Source: Lophius americanus
Lineage: Eukaryota > Chordata > Actinopteri > Lophiiformes > Lophiidae
Direction of reading: 5' to 3'
NCBI GenBank assembly: GCA_037951165.1
Contig: JBBDHG010000008.1
Location: forward strand, 9,741,501-9,805,500
DNA: 64,000 nt
Shown here: one piece after another, positions 34,280 through 45,369 of the stretch
Layout of the letters: each line of letters starts with the position of its first letter
How positions within the stretch are numbered: the first letter of the stretch is position 1
Translations under genes and position numbers: made by a program
The notes under the pieces: model-generated
Told to the model about the DNA's origin: nothing
The model's input: the letters and a program-made list of their open reading frames with translations, nothing else
Database searches by the model: none

Positions 34280-35289
34280 AAGATTTATATATGTGAGAAC
34301 ACTCTCTATCTCCCTCTCTAGCTGTCTGTGGTTAACATGATGTCAAAATCCTGTCTCTTATCCTCAGTTCAGAAAAATAGTGAATATGTGCTGGTTTGAC
34401 ATGAGCTAGAAGCCATCTCAAAGGAGTAAATATAAAGTGAGTAAAAACTGACCCTAGCAAATGTTCCTTTTATCATCTTCTTTTATTCCATCAAATCACA
34501 CAGATCAGAGTGGAGGACTGGTAGGATCATTAGCTTTAGAGTCAGAAGCAGGAAAGCCAAGACCACTGGCAACCCCAGAACAACAGAAAACACCAGAAAA
34601 CTAAAAGACAGAGCAGACACAATGAGCTGAAAGCTGTTAGGTGCATTAGCATGTTAGCCAAAAAGTCTGAATGAACGACATAATGAAGAGCAGCTCATGT
34701 TCCCTCTCTCCGCCACAAAGACAGATGGAGAAAGGATGTTGGGGAAACAAGTCTAAAAAACCTCTCAGCCAGGTGTCTTTAGGCTTTTATACCTCACATT
34801 TAGAAAATGTGTGTTCTCAACCGTCAGGCAGGTGTCCATTTACATCCTTGATCTGGACGCCTTGAACAGATGCTCTTCTCTATGAAAACTGTCATTCCAA
34901 TATAAAATGATCCATTAACCGTATGGGTTGATGGCAATATCACAGCTGCCAGGAAAATGACAACACAAATGCTTTGGTCTGCAAAATTAGAGATTTTGTA
35001 TTTTGTGTTTCAGCACATGGGCTCCACTAATTCAAACATTCCTAGGCATCAAACATGCCCCCAACATAATGCAAGCATTGATGGCCTCGCTGTATGAGGG
35101 GGGTGGGATTTCCCCTTTTGTGCTCCCATATTTCAAAAACATTGAAAAAGAGCCCTCTTGAATGCTACTATGGTAGTCAAAGGGTTCCATCATAGGGGAA
35201 AACAAGATAAAAGCCCTTCAAAGATGCCCAAAAAAACTTCATAAAATTCCCTCTGTGTGACCCTCAAATGGAAATTTAATGGAGAACCT
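34280..35289. other. Non-coding stretch
   Basis: I see no recognisable gene or repeat boundary; short open frames only. Confidence 0.4.
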
Positions 35290-35610
35290 GTGAGGAAGTT
35301 AATTTACTATCCTGTGCAGTAGAGAAACCAGTGTGAACTTCGACTAGGGGGAGCTTCCAGTGGAAGAAAGATGACAAGACCTGATGGACTTTTGGAGAAC
35401 TAGCTTCCTTTAGTGCTCCAAATATTAGAAAACTGGCCTTTCCCAAAATCACTCAAGTTCTTCTTCGCAATACAGTCTATTTGGGAATACAATTTGAAAA
35501 TGATCCATGAAAGTTTTCGTGTTATCCTATTAACACGAAGGATCTGTGTCGTTGAGGGCAGTGATGACGAATCCATAATATCCTCGACTTTCTGGGATAT
35601 AAATTGATGA
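35290..35610 (+). repeat. Interspersed repeat family A, 3' portion
   Basis: It has tagtgctccaaatattagaa, tttcccaaaatcactcaagt, tcttcttcgcaatacagtct, atttgaaaatgatccatgaa and tattaacacgaaggatctgt, then ccataatatcctcgactttc. This is co-linear with 8430-8620. Confidence 0.6.
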
Positions 35611-35983
35611 TGTGTCTTCTAGGTGCACTTCTGGGACAAAATACAAGATTATCTACAGGATGAATGTCAAGCAGAGAAATGTGTTCGAACATTTCAGCTT
35701 CACTGTACCGAATTTCTGCATTGTAAATATTATTAGGAAAGTTTCTTATGAGAAAGAGGGGCGTTTGACGTTACAGGAGATAGTCTAGCTCACCAAGCAG
35801 ACAATCTTAGGGTAGGCAGCATAGGTTTGAGACCCGCTGTTGAGCCTTCACAAGGAAGTTTTGTTACTTATTATATATTATTATTCACCATATGTCCACC
35901 ACACACACACACAGTCTCTTCTGTCACAACCCAAACACTATCATCTAACACCTTTACTTCATCATACAAACTCTTTGCTGCCC

Positions 35984-35986
<3 letters not shown>

Positions 35987-36068
<82 letters not shown>
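35987..36068 (+). repeat. (TG)41 microsatellite
   Basis: This is a pure 82-bp TG array, one of the longest uninterrupted dinucleotide tracts in the window. It produces long artefactual open frames of VCVC and THTH on both strands. Confidence 0.98.
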
Positions 36069-36070
<2 letters not shown>

Positions 36071-36156
36071 CTGCAGACTGAACTCTGGTTTCAGTCGATA
36101 TTTGGAGTGGCTTTGTGTTCATTTGAGCCTTTAGTCAATACGGTTGATTGTCTGAG

Positions 36157-36204
36157 GGTGTGTGTGTGATGTGTGTGTGATGTGTGTGTGATGTGTGTGC
36201 GTGT
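36157..36204 (+). repeat. GTGTGTGTGAT higher-order repeat
   Basis: Three to four units of gtgtgtgtgat in tandem show a higher-order period of 11 bp that arose from a TG array. Confidence 0.85.
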
Positions 36205-36968
36205 CTGACCATGATAATGACTCTCGGTTAGGTCCATTTCCGCACACATATGGAAATCACGCACACCCTCATACGCACACACGCATATTCATTGGTCAGT
36301 TGGCAGCACTCAGAAATTTTCACATGCCACTTCCTCTCAATATCAGCCGTCCCATACAATATGAGTAGAAACAAAGAGATGACAGGAACCGTAATCTGGC
36401 CGCAATTTGGTTCCTACCCGTCTGTTTGACCAAATGTATTCAGTGCTTTCAATGGATTAGTGGCACATCTAAACAAATCTCTGAAATGGAGTCCTCGTTT
36501 GATGATGTTTATTTAATTTTGTTTTCGTTATTACCTCTATATTTTTGGGCAAATGTGTTTTTGTTTAGGTTTTCATTTTTCACAGTAAATAAATGGATTT
36601 GAACAGCAATAAGTGGCTTGAGTTAACTGTCTATTACTTGATGTTTTTTTTCCAGACCGAATCACTCTAAAACTTAGGCGAAATCTCTTGCCAGCTGGAT
36701 ACAGCCCACATTGGACAAGCACACACACAGAGGTGTTCACTCGTCAGGCAGCAACACACTTTCAGCAGTGACCTGAAACGTCTCGATGCGATGCAACATC
36801 TATGATTTTAACGTAGGGGCACATTTGTATATAATTATTTAGTAGCTATAGTTATTTGGTTCTCTCGACCTCATTAACAATTTACTACATTTTAAAAGTC
36901 ACGTTAAACCCAACAGAAGCATTAAGTACATGCCCTTTAACGTGGCGCTAGCTGGCTAGCTATCTAGT

Positions 36969-37158
36969 TCAGAGAGACGAGTCTTCGCCATCTTCAGAGC
37001 CAAGGTGCCCCCGCTTCCAACGCTCCAGCATTACTGGGGTGCTCCACCCAGGGAAAGGTCACCTCTGCAAATCTTGCAGTTTACAAACGTTTTTGGCCGC
37101 GTTAAGGGGAGAAATGCTCCCACACCTTGAATGATTTCTGTCGCGCTGATGTTGCCAT
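36969..37158 (-). pseudogene. Decayed hAT-type BED zinc finger
   Basis: On the minus strand an ATG at 37158 starts MATSARQKSFKVWEHFSP, with the BED signature W-E-H-F. It hits TAA and then continues in other frames as CKICRGDLS (the CxxC pair) and VMLERWKRGHLGSEDG (the Met-Leu-x-x-x-x-Lys-x-x-His end of the finger). The pieces lie in the correct BED order in different frames, so at least two frameshifts and a stop have accumulated. The sequence upstream on the same strand (about 37159-37330) resembles the flanking DNA of fish hAT elements. No transposase catalytic region follows. Confidence 0.65.
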
Positions 37159-37931
37159 GGCACTGATGTTTACTTCCTTCTTATTATGTGGTGTCAGAGG
37201 TCGTGTACGATGATGTCACCAACTAATGGACTACTTAATTCGTCCACAACCAGTTTCATAGTTGATTTTGTCGATAACGTTAACAATAGTACATCATTCG
37301 TACATCAAGTGAGGTCATATGTGCTGCCTGATATCAATACTTTATTTTCTAATGAAGGGAAATATGTAAGTAATGAAAGGCGAGATGCAAATAGTGTTAC
37401 GATGCAAAATTTGGGTTGAAAAATTTCAATCTGTTCTAGAAATCCGCAAGTAGCTGTATCGTTTCACAGTGTTAACATCCATCACTCGATTCCAGGTGTA
37501 AGTAGGTTAAGTAGGGTTGGTTTACCGACCTGTCTGTCTCTTACTCAACAAATAAATAAAGCAGCAATTTCATTTACTTCAGTCACGTTTGATGACGGAT
37601 GGAAATGGTGGGAAAAAATACTTTATTTTGTTTATTTTGAGAAGGGTAAATATTGGTGCTTTTGTGCTGTGGGAGTAATGTAGGTAAGGCATCCCAGGGT
37701 GACATTTTCATGAATAAAGAAAAGCAAAAGTTCTCCTCACAGCCGGGGTTAACACACCATCACAACGATACAGCTTAACACAAGACATGGGAACACCTTC
37801 TTATAACAGCTCTTCTCAGTTTTTAGACTTTCTGTTTTGTTTTGACAGATTAGTTGCTCCTCATGAGACACAAAGAAAACAAGGAAAATATTCCTCCACA
37901 GAGCTAGGACCTAAACATGCCTACTTCCACT

Positions 37932-37933
<2 letters not shown>

Positions 37934-37997
<64 letters not shown>
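37934..37997 (+). repeat. (GT)n microsatellite
   Basis: This is a pure GT array of about 32 units ending in tctgtgtgcc. Confidence 0.95.
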
Positions 37998-37998
<1 letters not shown>

Positions 37999-38151
37999 TG
38001 TGTGCCTGTTAATATTCTGAGGGCATTATATCGGCCATCTTTGGATGCTGCAGCAGAGAGAGCAAGGGGAATAAGGACACGCTTCACAGTCTAGAGGACA
38101 TCTGATCTCATCTGTTTGTGTTTGGAGACGGTGTTAGTTAAGTCAATTCAC

Positions 38152-38156
38152 TCACA

Positions 38157-38186
<30 letters not shown>
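38152..38186 (+). repeat. (CA)n microsatellite
   Basis: A CA array with one CCCA interruption lies about 150 bp after the opposite-strand-type GT array at 37934. Confidence 0.9.
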
Positions 38187-38187
<1 letters not shown>

Positions 38188-38189
38188 GG

Positions 38190-40145
38190 TTGTTGTGGTT
38201 GCAGAGTGATGCAGCAGGCCGACAGGCTTTAGTCAGAGATCCTTCAGTCTGTTGCCGTGAATCTGTGTCAGAGACACGTTTTGGATTTTCTGTCAAATGT
38301 CAGAAACTCACAGTCAGTCTGAGTCTGTGTTTTCCTCCAGCTGTCTGATCCTGAACACCCCGCTTCCTCCTCCCTTCCTCCCTCCTCATCCTCCTCAGTG
38401 AGATGTCCTTTTAACATTTAATCAGTATGGCTGACTAGCAGCAGGATAGTTTTCAATGGTGGTAATGATTTTTTCCAATGTCAGGGTGTCACTTTGGCTA
38501 CTTATAATGTAGTAATTATAGATAACTGTCAAATAAAAAAAAACTAAATATAATACACAGAGATTAAGCAGAACTAATACACAGATGTCTTAATTGCAAT
38601 GATCAGAAATTCCTTTTTCAAAAGAAATTTTAACGGCTGAAAAGGGTTGGTGATCAGTGGAAATATAATTTCCCATCTCGTACATCAACAATTGAATTTC
38701 AATTAGTCCAACAGAAAGCTATTTCAGATATGTCAAAGCTTTGGCTAGGGGGAATCCTTTTCTGACATTTAAAATCTGATCTTAATTGCTGAAAAGGTTA
38801 CTGTTGATATTTTAGAATCTCATCTGGTTTGGATGTCTTCCTGTTTTTATCTCTATTAGTGGCCTTATTCAACCAGAGTCGACATCCCCACCCCAACAAA
38901 TCAATCCGTAGATGACATATCTTAGTTTCCCACAATTTCAGAATGATCTTCCAAGAGAAGATGAATCTTTCATTTTTATACATGAGATTTTTCTCCCAAA
39001 CTCATTTTGAGAGAGACACTTTGGACAGGACCCTCAAAATCACTGAAAAAAAAACATGTTTCAATACAGACTACACAAAATAAAAATTGCTACAAAATTC
39101 CACATATCGATTTCCTCCGCTGTGCAATTATTGCTAGTGTGGGCGTTAAGTTTAGTGAAGCTGACTTGAACAGTATGAGAAATTTTCAATGGACAAAAGA
39201 TGACCCCAATTGTGGCTCGTCTTTAAAATCAGGTTTCCATGGCTCTCCTAGATTATGTGAAGAATCCTCTAGGAGGAACACGACAGGCCAAGAGTTTACA
39301 AAACAGTTGTTACCCCTACGACTAAAATGATGGACTCACCCAAGTTCTGTGTGTTCCTTCTCGTGGGGAAAGAATCTTAAAAATATGTTAATTTCAAATA
39401 GCAATGTAAATAAGGGAGCCTTTGGAGGGAATTCAGCCTCAGCGTGAATAAAATGTGTGAACTTGTTTGTTTTTTAATATCAATGGTGTCACTATAAATG
39501 CTTTTCTTCCAGAGAAGTAGAGTGAGATCGGAATGGTGTTCAACTAAACAACAAGTAGGAGATAACCTCAAACATGGCTAGTCTACTGATTAAGCAGATG
39601 AAGTGTGGAAAATGATAATAAATTGACCTTGAGTTAAGATTGTATCTTGTACTTTTTGGGTGGAACCTGGTAAGACAGAAGGGGCAAAATGATCCGTGCA
39701 GATGAACACCCAACAACAGAGAAGTGCTTGAGTTTAAATATTCCCATCATGCTTCATTCCTGTCAACAGTGACACTCAGTGTCATTGTATCCCATAATAC
39801 ACTGCAGGCAGGCACTGGAGCTTTCTTTTAATTTAGAAATTACTCTTCAGCAGCCCAGCACAATAATACCACCGTGCACAAACTCAGCAGCTTGGGCCTC
39901 AAACTATTCTCTCAGGTTGGTGCACCACCTTTCACCTTTACGACTAAAAGATTTTCTCATGAACCTGTGTCTGTTTTCTGTCTGTCCGGCTCCTCCTCTC
40001 TTTTTTTTTGAGGAGCCTTTTTTTGTCGCATACAATCATACAAGTTATACATTGTAGTGGAATTGGTTCTCCGCATTTAACCCATCCCTGAGGGGATCAG
40101 ATTTGGGCCGGTTAAAAGTAAAAATCAAGTAGTTCGATTATATAA
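38190..40145. other. Non-coding stretch
   Basis: A plus-strand frame at 39007-39330 (107 codons) and a minus-strand frame at 38983-38798 are open but unrecognised, with no splice or start context supporting a gene. Confidence 0.4.
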
Positions 40146-40149
40146 CCTA

Positions 40150-40395
40150 GCAGCCTCTCACAGTCAGAACTGTCCTCCACTGCCGGGACGGTCGGTAGTT
40201 CGAACCCTGTCAAAGTGTCCTTGAGTGTGGGTGGTTACATTAATGGTCATCGCTCCCAGCTGCAGGTGGCGCCTTGCAAAGTAGCCTAAGCTGCCTCTGT
40301 ATGGATGAATGTGTGAAAGAATGACTGCTGTGAAGTTGATTGCTTGGTCAGACGGACGATAAATTAACTACATGAGTCCATTTACCATTAGGCTA
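40150..40395 (+). repeat. tRNA-derived SINE copy (head degenerate)
   Basis: A good B box (ggtcggtagttcgaaccc) is followed by tgtccttgagtgtgggtg, catcgctcccagctgcaggt, ggcgccttgcaaagtagcct and atgagtccatttaccattag. It is the same layout as 32553-32860 with a different middle. The A-box region is poorly preserved. Confidence 0.65.
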
Positions 40396-41115
40396 TTACC
40401 GAAACTTTAACAGGGACAAATATGAGCTGATCAAAACAAAGTAATTTACCAAGAATTATAGCGTCTCAATTTACTTTGGACTGCATAATATGCAAAAATT
40501 CAGTACGATAATAGTTTCTGCCCTGGTCTCTAACTGGCTATCCCAGGGCACCTATTAACTAGTCGCATGCTGCTATCTCTCTTCACCCAGACATGAAATT
40601 TAACAGGATGAGGAAAAAAAACAGACTCTCACTCAATCCTACTGGACACTGATTCTGACATCTGCTTTTTTTTCATGTCAAAAATACTATAATGGAAATA
40701 ATTAAAATAATTTTAGTTCAGGGCCAGGACAGGGATAGGCAGAAAGACCCATACACAACAGTCGCTTCAAATCCTTACGGCCAAAGAGAACAGGAGTAGA
40801 GGGAACAAGGCCCCGTTCTGCATCCCTACCGAGAACTGGCTGCACGTACAATATTCAAACTATGACTCACCTTCATCCCTAAACCTTTCCAAGCCGACCC
40901 AGAGAACGCAACATTACACCTGGCCTCTCCACTCTACTGATCATAAACCGCTTTTTCATGATCTTTTTCTTCTTTGATTGTTTTAAGATGTGCCTCATTT
41001 CCACCTAAAACCCTGAAAAATGAACCATTCCCTCTGGAGATAGAAGCTAATGCTAAAAAAGCTACTTTCATTTAACAAAAACATATTAGATGTTTTATAA
41101 ACATACATTATATAC

Positions 41116-41116
<1 letters not shown>

Positions 41117-41156
<40 letters not shown>
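41117..41156 (+). repeat. (AT)n tract
   Basis: About 20 AT units directly abut the hairpin at 41157. Confidence 0.95.
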
Positions 41157-41158
<2 letters not shown>

Positions 41159-41185
41159 CTGATACAGTTAAAAACTGTATCAGCT
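41157..41185. other. Perfect 13-bp hairpin abutting an (AT)n tract
   Basis: AGCTGATACAGTT is followed by an AAA loop and AACTGTATCAGCT. The stem starts at the last base of the AT array. The downstream base context (gagttaaa) does not give the CTRR end expected of a Helitron. Confidence 0.85.
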
Positions 41186-43640
41186 GAGTTAAAATAAATA
41201 AGGTAAAAATTAAATATAAAGTAATATTTGTATTTCAGTGAAATCAGGGAGGACGTTGTGACCACAATGAGATGATTTCCAATCGTTTGCCACTCCAAAA
41301 GCGTGATCCGAATTACAGTCGTCAGCTCTATAAACTTGGACACTGTGTTGCGGCTGGCTTCAAACATCCCACAACGGACGAACAGCTGGTTTTGTTTTGA
41401 TATCTACATTTTGGGATTTCGCTCCGCTGAAACCCTGAAGTTATTTTGGAAACAGTGCTACTTTTGTCGCCTTTTGTGTGGCCTCTGCTTGGTTCGTCCT
41501 AGCTGTGGTCTTGTAACTTTAGCCTGAAGAGCATGTTTAATAGGCCACTGATGTGTTTTGACATGTGCAATTGTGGTCTGGGTAGACTAAGGTGTAGTTA
41601 TGGGACAAAACAGAAACATGTGCGGTGATTCTGGAGATTAAAAATACAGTATGTTTCTCAGAATTGGCTGTAAACAAACATGATGTGCTATGATAACCAG
41701 CTAGCAAACAACAGACTGCCTAAAAATCAGTGGCAGTCATTTTTATTAGGGGGATTCAGTACAGTTATTTAACCTTATGGTAGGACACTAAAAATATTCC
41801 CCCCCCCATCAACCTTAGGAGAAAATGACCAAGTTGGTTTCCTGAATGAGACTTGGCTGATATATGCGTTCTTGTCTGGAGGTAGCGTTGGGCGGTTCAC
41901 GTGTCTCTAAACAAACCGGCTTTCTTTATTTCTTAAATCTTATCTCTAATCTAGTTTTAAATGAAAGTAAGAGAGAAACAAAAAACCATTAAACGAGGTC
42001 TACCATTTCCTTAGCGGAGGACTGGAGTCACCACACCCAGCTCATACAGACTAATGAATTTCCTGTACATATGATATCGAGAGAGAGGCTTCCTGACCAT
42101 AAGATAATAGCTTCCTGTCCATAAGGTTATACAGATCAACATTTCCTCTTCTACTCTGTTCCCACGCTCCTTTACGTCCACCCGGCACACCCGTGGGTCA
42201 TAAAAAAGTCTTCTCCGTGTTTATGCAATCCACCCCATCATTATGTCACACGTCGGCTCATTAGCCTGCAGTGTCCCCATAAGAAACACCTGCTGCCCTC
42301 AGGCGGCCCGCGGGCTCTGCCGCTACCGCTTCAGGAGACGTCACTGCCCAGAACCCAACAGGGAGCCATCCTGAGGTCAGTGATTGGACCTGGACACTTC
42401 CTGTTTACTGTGGGCGAGCTGATGGTCCCGGAGGATCCCATAATGAACATAAGGAGAAGATCACTTTTCTCGCAAACCTGCTCGCACGACTACCTTTCTA
42501 TGCCCTCGTGTTTTCCAAGTCCTCACTTCATTTAGATGAAATCTATGAAATTATAGCATGTTTACAAAGCCATTCTATAAACAATAAGATGGACACTCAG
42601 TAGAGCGCAAAACCTCCACAGAGACACAACAGTTGTCCAGATAAGTAAGTAAAACAAACTTCTGTTCTCGGTCTTAAAAAAAAAAAGTTCTGCAAAATCA
42701 TATCTGAAAATATCATGATATTTGAGTGATGAAGCATGGAAATCATGGAAATAAAATAAATTATAAGTTTAGTCTGTTATCTTCAAACTAAGATTTGGAT
42801 CAGCATGAAACAGACCATAAGAAATTCTCTGAGTGTGATTTCTACATGGTAACAGGTTTTTTCATGCATGTCTGCTAGTTGGATTGTCGGCAGGATTATA
42901 CAAAATCTACAAGACAGAATTCCATGAAACTTGATGAGTGGATGGGTCCTGGGACTGAATAGAGGATTTTTTACTTTAGAGATATTTTGGTTTTGTAATT
43001 GTTTTATAGGGAGTTATATACTCCGGTTACTTCTAAAGCAATCTTAACTCCATAAGGACATATTGAGGACGTAACAAAAACAACCCTCTAACCTGAATCC
43101 TTAAGAATAAACCCTGCAAAAGTCTTCTAAAATATACCAATGAACTGTTCAACTACATGATCACACCTACGACATCAGTGTTATAAAGTCTTAAAGACCC
43201 TTTTAAAAGCAGTTTAAACAATGGGAGGAGATGTGCACAAATAAAATCTAATGTATTTATTATATACTAGAGGGAACAACTGAATCCTGTGATAAACAGT
43301 CTGCACATCAAACAGCAGAGCAATAAAATCCCATCAGTGCTGCATCTGTCTGATTTATTCCACCAGCTAACTAAAGGCCATTAGGACTCAGGGAGACATC
43401 AGCAGAGCTCATAAAGCAAACCTTTAAGAGCTTCCAGAGCTAGTGAGACATGTGACAGGTAGAAGGTTCAACTTCCTCTGACACGGCTCCATGATTCACT
43501 CTGAGGGACTCAACAGGGAGATCCTCAATGCTGTGAACTTTAATATTCCAGAGGCCCCATTTAGATTTAAGAACATGGAGTCAGCTGTTGGGTTGTTTTG
43601 AAATGTCCGATCGTAGTATTTATGTAATTATGTGCACCTC
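41186..43640. other. Non-coding stretch; includes a GC-rich patch at 42290-42360
   Basis: The patch caggcggcccgcgggctctg and neighbours are the most GC-rich bases in this part, but no exon or promoter could be supported. A family-B-like piece lies near 42860-42985 (attatacaaaatctac… ttccatgaaacttgatgag). Confidence 0.4.
42860..42985 (+). repeat. Interspersed repeat family B fragment
   Basis: It reads catgtctgctagttggattg, then caggattatacaaaatctac, attccatgaaacttgatgag and tggatgggtcctgggactga. This follows the family-B middle (…gcaggattacacaaaaactac…ccacgaaacttg…aggatgggtc…). Confidence 0.5.
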
Positions 43641-44139
43641 CACCAAGAAGGCAAGGAGACTATGTTGTTCTCTTTAGGATTAGACACGCTCCCACACACT
43701 TAGCCAATTACATTAATACCTCTGCCAAGGAGATTACGCAAATATTTACTAGGGCCGCACAATTAATCAAGTTTAATGCCAATTAATTATCCCATAATCA
43801 AATAAACTCTATCATGTGAAACTGATGTTTTAAAGTGCGTGCTCAGCTGCAAAGCAATTCAGGTGCTTTCAAAATCATTATCTGACCAATCACAATCATT
43901 CCCTGAACCACCTGGGAATTGTGGATCCATTCCAGTTCAGTAACATTAAAAGAGTATCACTAATATAAAGGGATAGAAGACGGTCAAAATTCAAATGAAA
44001 CGTCTGGAGGAGCAGCAGGCGAAGAGCTTGCCCCTGGAAGTGGATCATTATCCTCTGTGAAAGTAATTCAGATTAAGGCAATTGCTGTTTATCAAGAAAA
44101 GGTCTACTGCAAAGGACTGGAGTATGATGGCCGACAAGG

Positions 44140-44600
44140 GAAAATGTGCTTGAACTTAAGAAAAGACACAAAAAGATGAAACATGAACAAATTAAGAACT
44201 CATCATTTGCAGCATAAAGAAAGCACTCTGCAAATACCCAAACACAACAAACTAAGAAAACACGCTGAAAATACCAAAGCACAACCCATTAAGAACACAG
44301 GATGCAAATACCACAACACAACCCATTAAGATAATCATAAGATAATATCCGTTTTGAACCGGCTACCTTCCAATCTTTCGATTGGGAGACAGACACTGAA
44401 CCCACTGAGCTACAGCCGCCCCAATACCACAATTCATTAAGAAAACGTGCTGTGAAAGCTTCAACACATAAGGAAAACACTCTGAAAATACCACAACACA
44501 ATACATTAAGAAAACACCCTGTATATACTACAACACATTAGGAAAATACACTGCAAAAGTCTCAACACAGAACTTCAGGAAAACCCCACCCAAAAGCTGT
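44140..44600 (+). repeat. Degenerate minisatellite (unit about 35-40 bp), split by a SINE head
   Basis: The units are variants of cattaagaaaacac, then ctgcaaataccacaacacaa. At least eight can be traced (for example aactaagaaaacacgctgaa, cattaagaacacaggatgca, cattaagaaaacgtgctgtg, cataaggaaaacactctgaa, cattaagaaaacaccctgta, cattaggaaaatacactgca). The SINE head at about 44345-44422 interrupts the array between two units. Confidence 0.7.
44345..44422 (-). repeat. tRNA-like SINE head inserted in the minisatellite
   Basis: In minus orientation it reads ggggcggctgtagctcagtg, ggttcagtgtctgtctccca, atcgaaagattggaaggtag and ccggttcaaaac, with an A-box-like tgtagctcagtggg and a B-box-like ccggttcaaaac. 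The SINE body and tail are missing. It is not a functional tRNA gene: the arms do not pair and the anticodon region is degenerate. Confidence 0.65.
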
Positions 44601-45369
44601 TTCCAGGTGATGCATACATCTGGAAATGCTTGTTTTGGCCACGGTTTGTGATTTGCGTTTCTGTAGTCAAACATTCATAAGTGGTGTTGGAAATTTAGCT
44701 ATAATTAATCATACAATCAAAATTTCAACATAAAACAATAACACATATATTTTAGCTCGAACTTCTGCACCGAGTTTAAGTGTCTTCTTGAAAAACTTAC
44801 GCTGTACTCTGACTATTACAGCGTGTTTTCTTATGAAGATCTTCTCCTCAATTTGCTTGTGTTTCATCTATCTGCATGTGTTTTTTTAGTTGTAGTACGT
44901 TTACCCCTGTCAGCAACCGTAATGTAGAGACAAATAAACAGAGAAAACTTGCTCCACCACTTGAAAACACACCACAAATGGCTGTTCAATAAATGTTGAG
45001 GACCAGGAGAAACGTTGCATGAACTGTACATCATCATCTCAGTCCATAACAGAAACCCGGTACAGTGCATCATCGTATCCATGCGGCTCAAATAAAAACA
45101 CTGACTTGTCACATTCCATTCTTCCAGAGAACACCATGAGTAATGAAGGCTTGATGAAAATGGTTACCATGTTCATCCTTCACGCAATTATTTTTCATAA
45201 GTGGTGTTACCTGCGTTATCTGCAAAACGGCAAGCACTTGCTACCTCTTGTTAGCTCTGGTTGCAAATAAGCCCGAAACTTCATTAAATGAATGAATAAA
45301 TAAAATAAATGCTGATTAAAAAATGATCAGGATTATCATTATTGCCTTAATCATGCAGGCCTAATTTAC

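Larger units (their letters stand above)
43750..45363. mobile_element. Non-autonomous DNA transposon, 1.6 kb, with a 6-bp target duplication
   Basis: The left end TAGGGCCGCACAATTAATC at 43750 is matched by the complement of the right end (TAGGCCTGCATGATTAAGG, ending at 45363). The element is flanked by identical ATTTAC at 43744-43749 and 45364-45369. The imperfect inverted ends and the duplication together define the boundaries. The inside has no transposase domain that I can recognise; it holds a degenerate minisatellite interrupted by a SINE head. The agggctgcac-gattaatc type of end is common in fish genomes; the superfamily is not settled (hAT would usually give 8 bp). Confidence 0.75.

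Noticed and set aside
35827..36169. Overlapping frames of VCVCVC and THTHTH
   Set aside because: They are produced by the (TG)41 array in both strands.
39007..39330. 107-codon plus-strand frame
   Set aside because: It is an isolated frame in AT-rich DNA with no domain; a chance frame is the simplest reading.
40059..40580. Met-Arg starts on the minus strand considered as the missing first exon of mgat4b (ATGCGG, ATGCGA at about 40074, 40032 and 40569)
   Set aside because: None is followed by a hydrophobic anchor or by a donor in the required phase.
41157..41185. Helitron 3' end
   Set aside because: The hairpin is right in size but the CTRR terminus and a 5' TC start are absent.
44345..44422. 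A minus-strand tRNA gene
   Set aside because: tgtagctcagtggg and ccggttcaaaac mimic tRNA promoter boxes, but the arms do not pair; it sits inside a tandem array as a SINE head.
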